Shown: one piece after another, positions 61,979 to 64,000 of the stretch
Layout: each line of letters starts with the position of its first letter
How positions within the stretch are numbered: the first letter of the stretch is position 1
From: Streptomyces erythrochromogenes
GTDB taxonomy: Bacteria > Actinomycetota > Actinomycetes > Streptomycetales > Streptomycetaceae
Assembly: GCF_036170895.1 (NCBI RefSeq)
Contig: NZ_CP108036.1
Coordinates: 1,240,001 to 1,304,000, forward strand
Length of the DNA stretch: 64,000 nt
Direction of reading: 5' to 3'
Notes under the pieces: model-generated
Database searches by the model: none
Told to the model about the DNA's origin: nothing
Seen by the model: only the letters and a program-made list of their open reading frames with translations
Made by a program: the position numbers and the translations under genes

Positions 61979-63265
61979 ATGCGAGTGCTGTTCACGCCGT
62001 TCCCGGCGAGCACCCACGTCCACACCCAGGTACCCCTGGCGTGGGCGATGCGGGCCGCGGGACACGAGGTCCGTGTCGCCACCCGGCCGGACGTGGTCGA
62101 GGACATCAACAACGCCGGCCTGACCGCGGTCGCGGTCGGCGGGGTCCTCGACGTCGCGGCCACGATGAATCCGGAGTACACCGACGAGCCCGACGAGATA
62201 CGTGACGAAGCCTGGCTGGACGTCCTCGACATCAGCGAGACGCGGCCGGAGAAGCTGACCCTTCCCTATGTCCACGGGGTACTGACCGCGTGGACCTCGT
62301 TCGTCTACCAGAACACCCTGCCGGACGACACCACCGGGGAGCTGATCGACTTCGCCCGTTCCTGGCGGCCCGACCTGGTCGTCTGGGACACCATGTACTA
62401 CCCCGGCGCGCTCGCGGCGCGGATCAGCGGCGCGGCGCACGCGCGGCTGATGTTCGGCCTGGACCTGGTCGGGCTGATGCGCCAGCACTACCTGCGGGGG
62501 CTGGCCGGACTGCCGCCGGCGCTGCGGGAGGATCCGCTGGAGGAGTGGATGGACCGGATCCTGCGGCGGTACGGCCGGGAGTTCACCGAGGACCTGGTCG
62601 TGGGCCAGTGGACCATCGATCCCGTTCCGCCGTCGCTGCGGCTGCCGGTCGACCTGCCGTCCGTGCCGGTGCGCTACGTACCGTACAACGGCGAGGCGCA
62701 GGTCCCGGACTGGCTGCGGGAGCCGCCGCCCCGCCGGCCCCGTGTCTGCCTGACCCTCGGCAGGTCGTTCCGCGAGGTGGTCGGCGCCGACCGGACGTCG
62801 GTCGGCGACCTGCTGGAGGCGGTGGCGGACCTGGACGTCGACGTGGTCGCGACGTTCACCGCGGACCAGCTCGATCCGGGCCGGCGCGTACCGGACAACG
62901 TGCGGGTCGTCGACTTCGCACCGCTGGACGCGCTGCTGCCGACCAGCGCGGCGATCGTGCACCACGGGGGTTCGGGCACCCTCCAGACCGCGCTGGCGCA
63001 CGGCGTGCCCCAGGTGATCGTGCCGGCCAAGATGTGGTGCAACGTCCCCAAGGCGCACCGGGTGCGCGACGCGGGCGCCGGGCTGTGCATCGATCCGGAG
63101 GCGCTGACGCCGCAGGGGCTGCGCGCCGCGCTGGTCCGGGTGCTGCAGGAGCCGTCGTTCCGTGCCGGCGCCGACCGGCTCCGCCGGGAGGTCCTCGCCA
63201 CGCCGTCGCCCGCCGATGTCGTCCCGGTCCTGGAGCGGCTCACCGCCGAACACCGGTCGCGCTAG
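61979..63265 (+). CDS. Second GT1-family glycosyltransferase
   Basis: A 428-residue GT-B enzyme. It starts MRVLFTPFPASTHVHTQVPL; later come PVRYVPYNGEAQVPDWL and the canonical donor motif AIVHHGGSGTLQTALAHGVP (about residues 320-339). It resembles the enzyme at 56862 in layout but keeps the usual HHGGSGT and has no P450-like partner beside it. It may attach a different sugar or extend the chain. It is divergent from the FAD hydroxylase and followed by a perfect terminator hairpin. Confidence 0.88.
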   Translation: MRVLFTPFPASTHVHTQVPLAWAMRAAGHEVRVATRPDVVEDINNAGLTAVAVGGVLDVAATMNPEYTDEPDEIRDEAWLDVLDISETRPEKLTLPYVHGVLTAWTSFVYQNTLPDDTTGELIDFARSWRPDLVVWDTMYYPGALAARISGAAHARLMFGLDLVGLMRQHYLRGLAGLPPALREDPLEEWMDRILRRYGREFTEDLVVGQWTIDPVPPSLRLPVDLPSVPVRYVPYNGEAQVPDWLREPPPRRPRVCLTLGRSFREVVGADRTSVGDLLEAVADLDVDVVATFTADQLDPGRRVPDNVRVVDFAPLDALLPTSAAIVHHGGSGTLQTALAHGVPQVIVPAKMWCNVPKAHRVRDAGAGLCIDPEALTPQGLRAALVRVLQEPSFRAGADRLRREVLATPSPADVVPVLERLTAEHRSR

Positions 63266-63280
63266 AACGGGTCCGGTGCG

Positions 63281-63318
63281 CCGCGGCCGTCGGGGTGTCT
63301 GTGCCCCGACGGCCGCGG
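63281..63318. terminator. Bidirectional hairpin terminator
   Basis: CCGCGGCCGTCGGGG pairs perfectly with CCCCGACGGCCGCGG over 15 bp around an 8-nt loop. It lies between the convergent glycosyltransferase (ends 63265) and the XRE gene (ends 63330). Confidence 0.88.
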
Positions 63319-63329
63319 TGTGCTGCCGC

Positions 63330-63731
63330 CTACGCGGGCGGAGTGCTCCCGATCCGGGGGAACGGGGTGGTCGAGAAGATCACCTCGACCGGTACCTCGA
63401 AGTATTCCGCGATCCTCAGGGCGAGGTGCAGGCTGGGGCTGTACTCGCCGCGCTCCAGGTAGCCCACCGTCTGGTAGTGCACCCCGAGGGCGTCGGCGAG
63501 CTGCCTGCGCGTGATGGCGCGCTCGACCCGCAGCACGGCGATGCGGTTGTGCACCGTCTCGTTCGCTGCGCCGCCGCGCGGACGGCCCTGCTCGCCGGTC
63601 GAACGCCAGCCCGCCGCGGGCGTGTCGGTGCCGGAGCCGGACCGCGGGGCCACCGCCCCGGTCTCCGGCTCCGCCGCCGACGTGCCCCGGCGGGCCGACG
63701 CGCGCTTGCCGCCGGTTTCCTTGTCACCCAA
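63330..63731 (-). CDS. XRE-family HTH regulator
   Basis: A 133-residue protein. The first 60 residues are low-complexity. The XRE domain (about 60-120) reads RIAVLRVERAITRRQLADAL, GVHYQTVGYLERGEYSPSLH and LRIAEYFEVPVEVIFS. It overlaps the upstream membrane gene by 8 nt, so it is coupled to the exporter and may adjust its expression. Confidence 0.85.
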   Translation of the reverse strand: MGDKETGGKRASARRGTSAAEPETGAVAPRSGSGTDTPAAGWRSTGEQGRPRGGAANETVHNRIAVLRVERAITRRQLADALGVHYQTVGYLERGEYSPSLHLALRIAEYFEVPVEVIFSTTPFPRIGSTPPA

Positions 63732-64000
63732 CGCGCTTCAATGCCTCCTGTTGTCGGGCCTCGACCTTCGAACCCGTCTCGCCGCGCACCGTACGGCCCA
63801 GGACCCTCGGTGCGATCACCAGCGCGACGACGGCCCAGGCGAGCAGCACGACCGCGGTCATGGGCCTGCGCCAGGAGTCGCCGAGCTCGACCGCGACCGC
63901 CGCGTCGGGCAGCAGCGCGGCACGGGTGCCCAGGCCCACCCAGTACACGGGGAACAGCTGCGCAATGCCCTGGAGCCAGCCCGCGAGCGAGGTGATCGGG
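63724..64000 (-). CDS. ABC-2 type permease, C-terminal part (runs off the window)
   Basis: The last 91 residues of an ABC-2 type permease are visible: GIAQLFPVYWVGLGTRAALL, a helix MTAVVLLAWAVVALVIA, and a basic cytoplasmic end with EARQQEALKRVG. The start is beyond position 64000. In glycosylated polyketide clusters such DrrB-like permeases pair with an ATPase to export product; the ATPase gene is not visible here. Confidence 0.75.
   Translation of the reverse strand, partial: PITSLAGWLQGIAQLFPVYWVGLGTRAALLPDAAVAVELGDSWRRPMTAVVLLAWAVVALVIAPRVLGRTVRGETGSKVEARQQEALKRVG

Noticed and set aside
58236..62123. Very long plus-strand open frame of about 1300 codons
   Set aside because: It is antisense to five clearly homologous minus-strand genes and has Gly/Asp/Val-rich composition typical of antisense frames in high-GC DNA.
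1..64000. CRISPR arrays, rRNA operons, complete tRNA genes, intact insertion sequences
   Set aside because: No regularly spaced repeats, rRNA-like sequence, full tRNA cloverleaf or intact transposase was recognised; the only mobile-element trace is the Tn3 relic at 23493.

Overview
The window is high-GC actinobacterial DNA, almost certainly Streptomyces. The evidence is GC-rich third codon positions, frequent GTG starts, many ATGA/GTGA stop-start overlaps, a few rare TTA leucine codons, and the regulator mix (SARP, ECF41 sigma factor, RsbW-like and SpoIIE-like proteins, PucR, MmyB, WYL, PaaX). Many decayed genes lie beside accessory functions and a secondary-metabolite cluster, which suggests a chromosome arm rather than the core. 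The species cannot be named from sequence alone.

Layout. 1-7.5 kb: a decayed FAD monooxygenase, an OB-fold membrane protein, a flotillin fused to the back of a truncated ion-channel gene, a sulfate-permease tail, an intact K+-channel-like gene, a broken Na+/alanine symporter, and an intact Na+/H+ antiporter nhaA behind a structured leader RNA. 7.5-9.5 kb: a PucR-type regulator and an AhpD-like protein. 10-18.7 kb: a set of sugar and envelope genes (epimerase, two-component system, GT2 transferase, DUF2064 protein, methyltransferase, molybdenum oxidoreductase, GT87 transferase). 18.7-23.9 kb: a second leader RNA with an nhaA relic, an NfeD/SPFH membrane pair, a broken CPA1 antiporter with a similar leader, and a Tn3 transposase relic. 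23.9-27.5 kb: an ECF41 sigma module. 28.6-36.7 kb: an RpiR-controlled locus with two secreted cyanophycinase-type peptidases, an M20 peptidase and an amino-acid ABC importer. 36.7-48.7 kb: ordinary accessory genes, mostly regulator plus enzyme pairs. 48.7-64 kb: the left edge of a biosynthetic cluster with a SARP activator, deoxysugar enzymes, two glycosyltransferases, a haem-less P450 helper, an anthracycline-type FAD hydroxylase, a 2OG dioxygenase, methyltransferases and the end of an ABC-2 exporter.

How the parts work together. Ion homeostasis is the main theme of the left part: one intact antiporter, two relics, and four copies (two good, two weak) of one RNA element that pairs across the antiporter start region, so cation-dependent control by a riboswitch is a reasonable guess. 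The 28.6-36.7 kb locus looks like a scavenging system: secreted peptidases release beta-aspartyl peptides, an ABC importer takes up the products, and a cytoplasmic M20 enzyme cleaves them. The right edge encodes tailoring and glycosylation of what is probably an aromatic (anthracycline-like) polyketide; the scaffold genes lie outside the window. Thirteen decayed genes or gene tails fall left of 37 kb and none to the right, so the left part has been through repeated deletion and point-mutation decay while the cluster side is intact.
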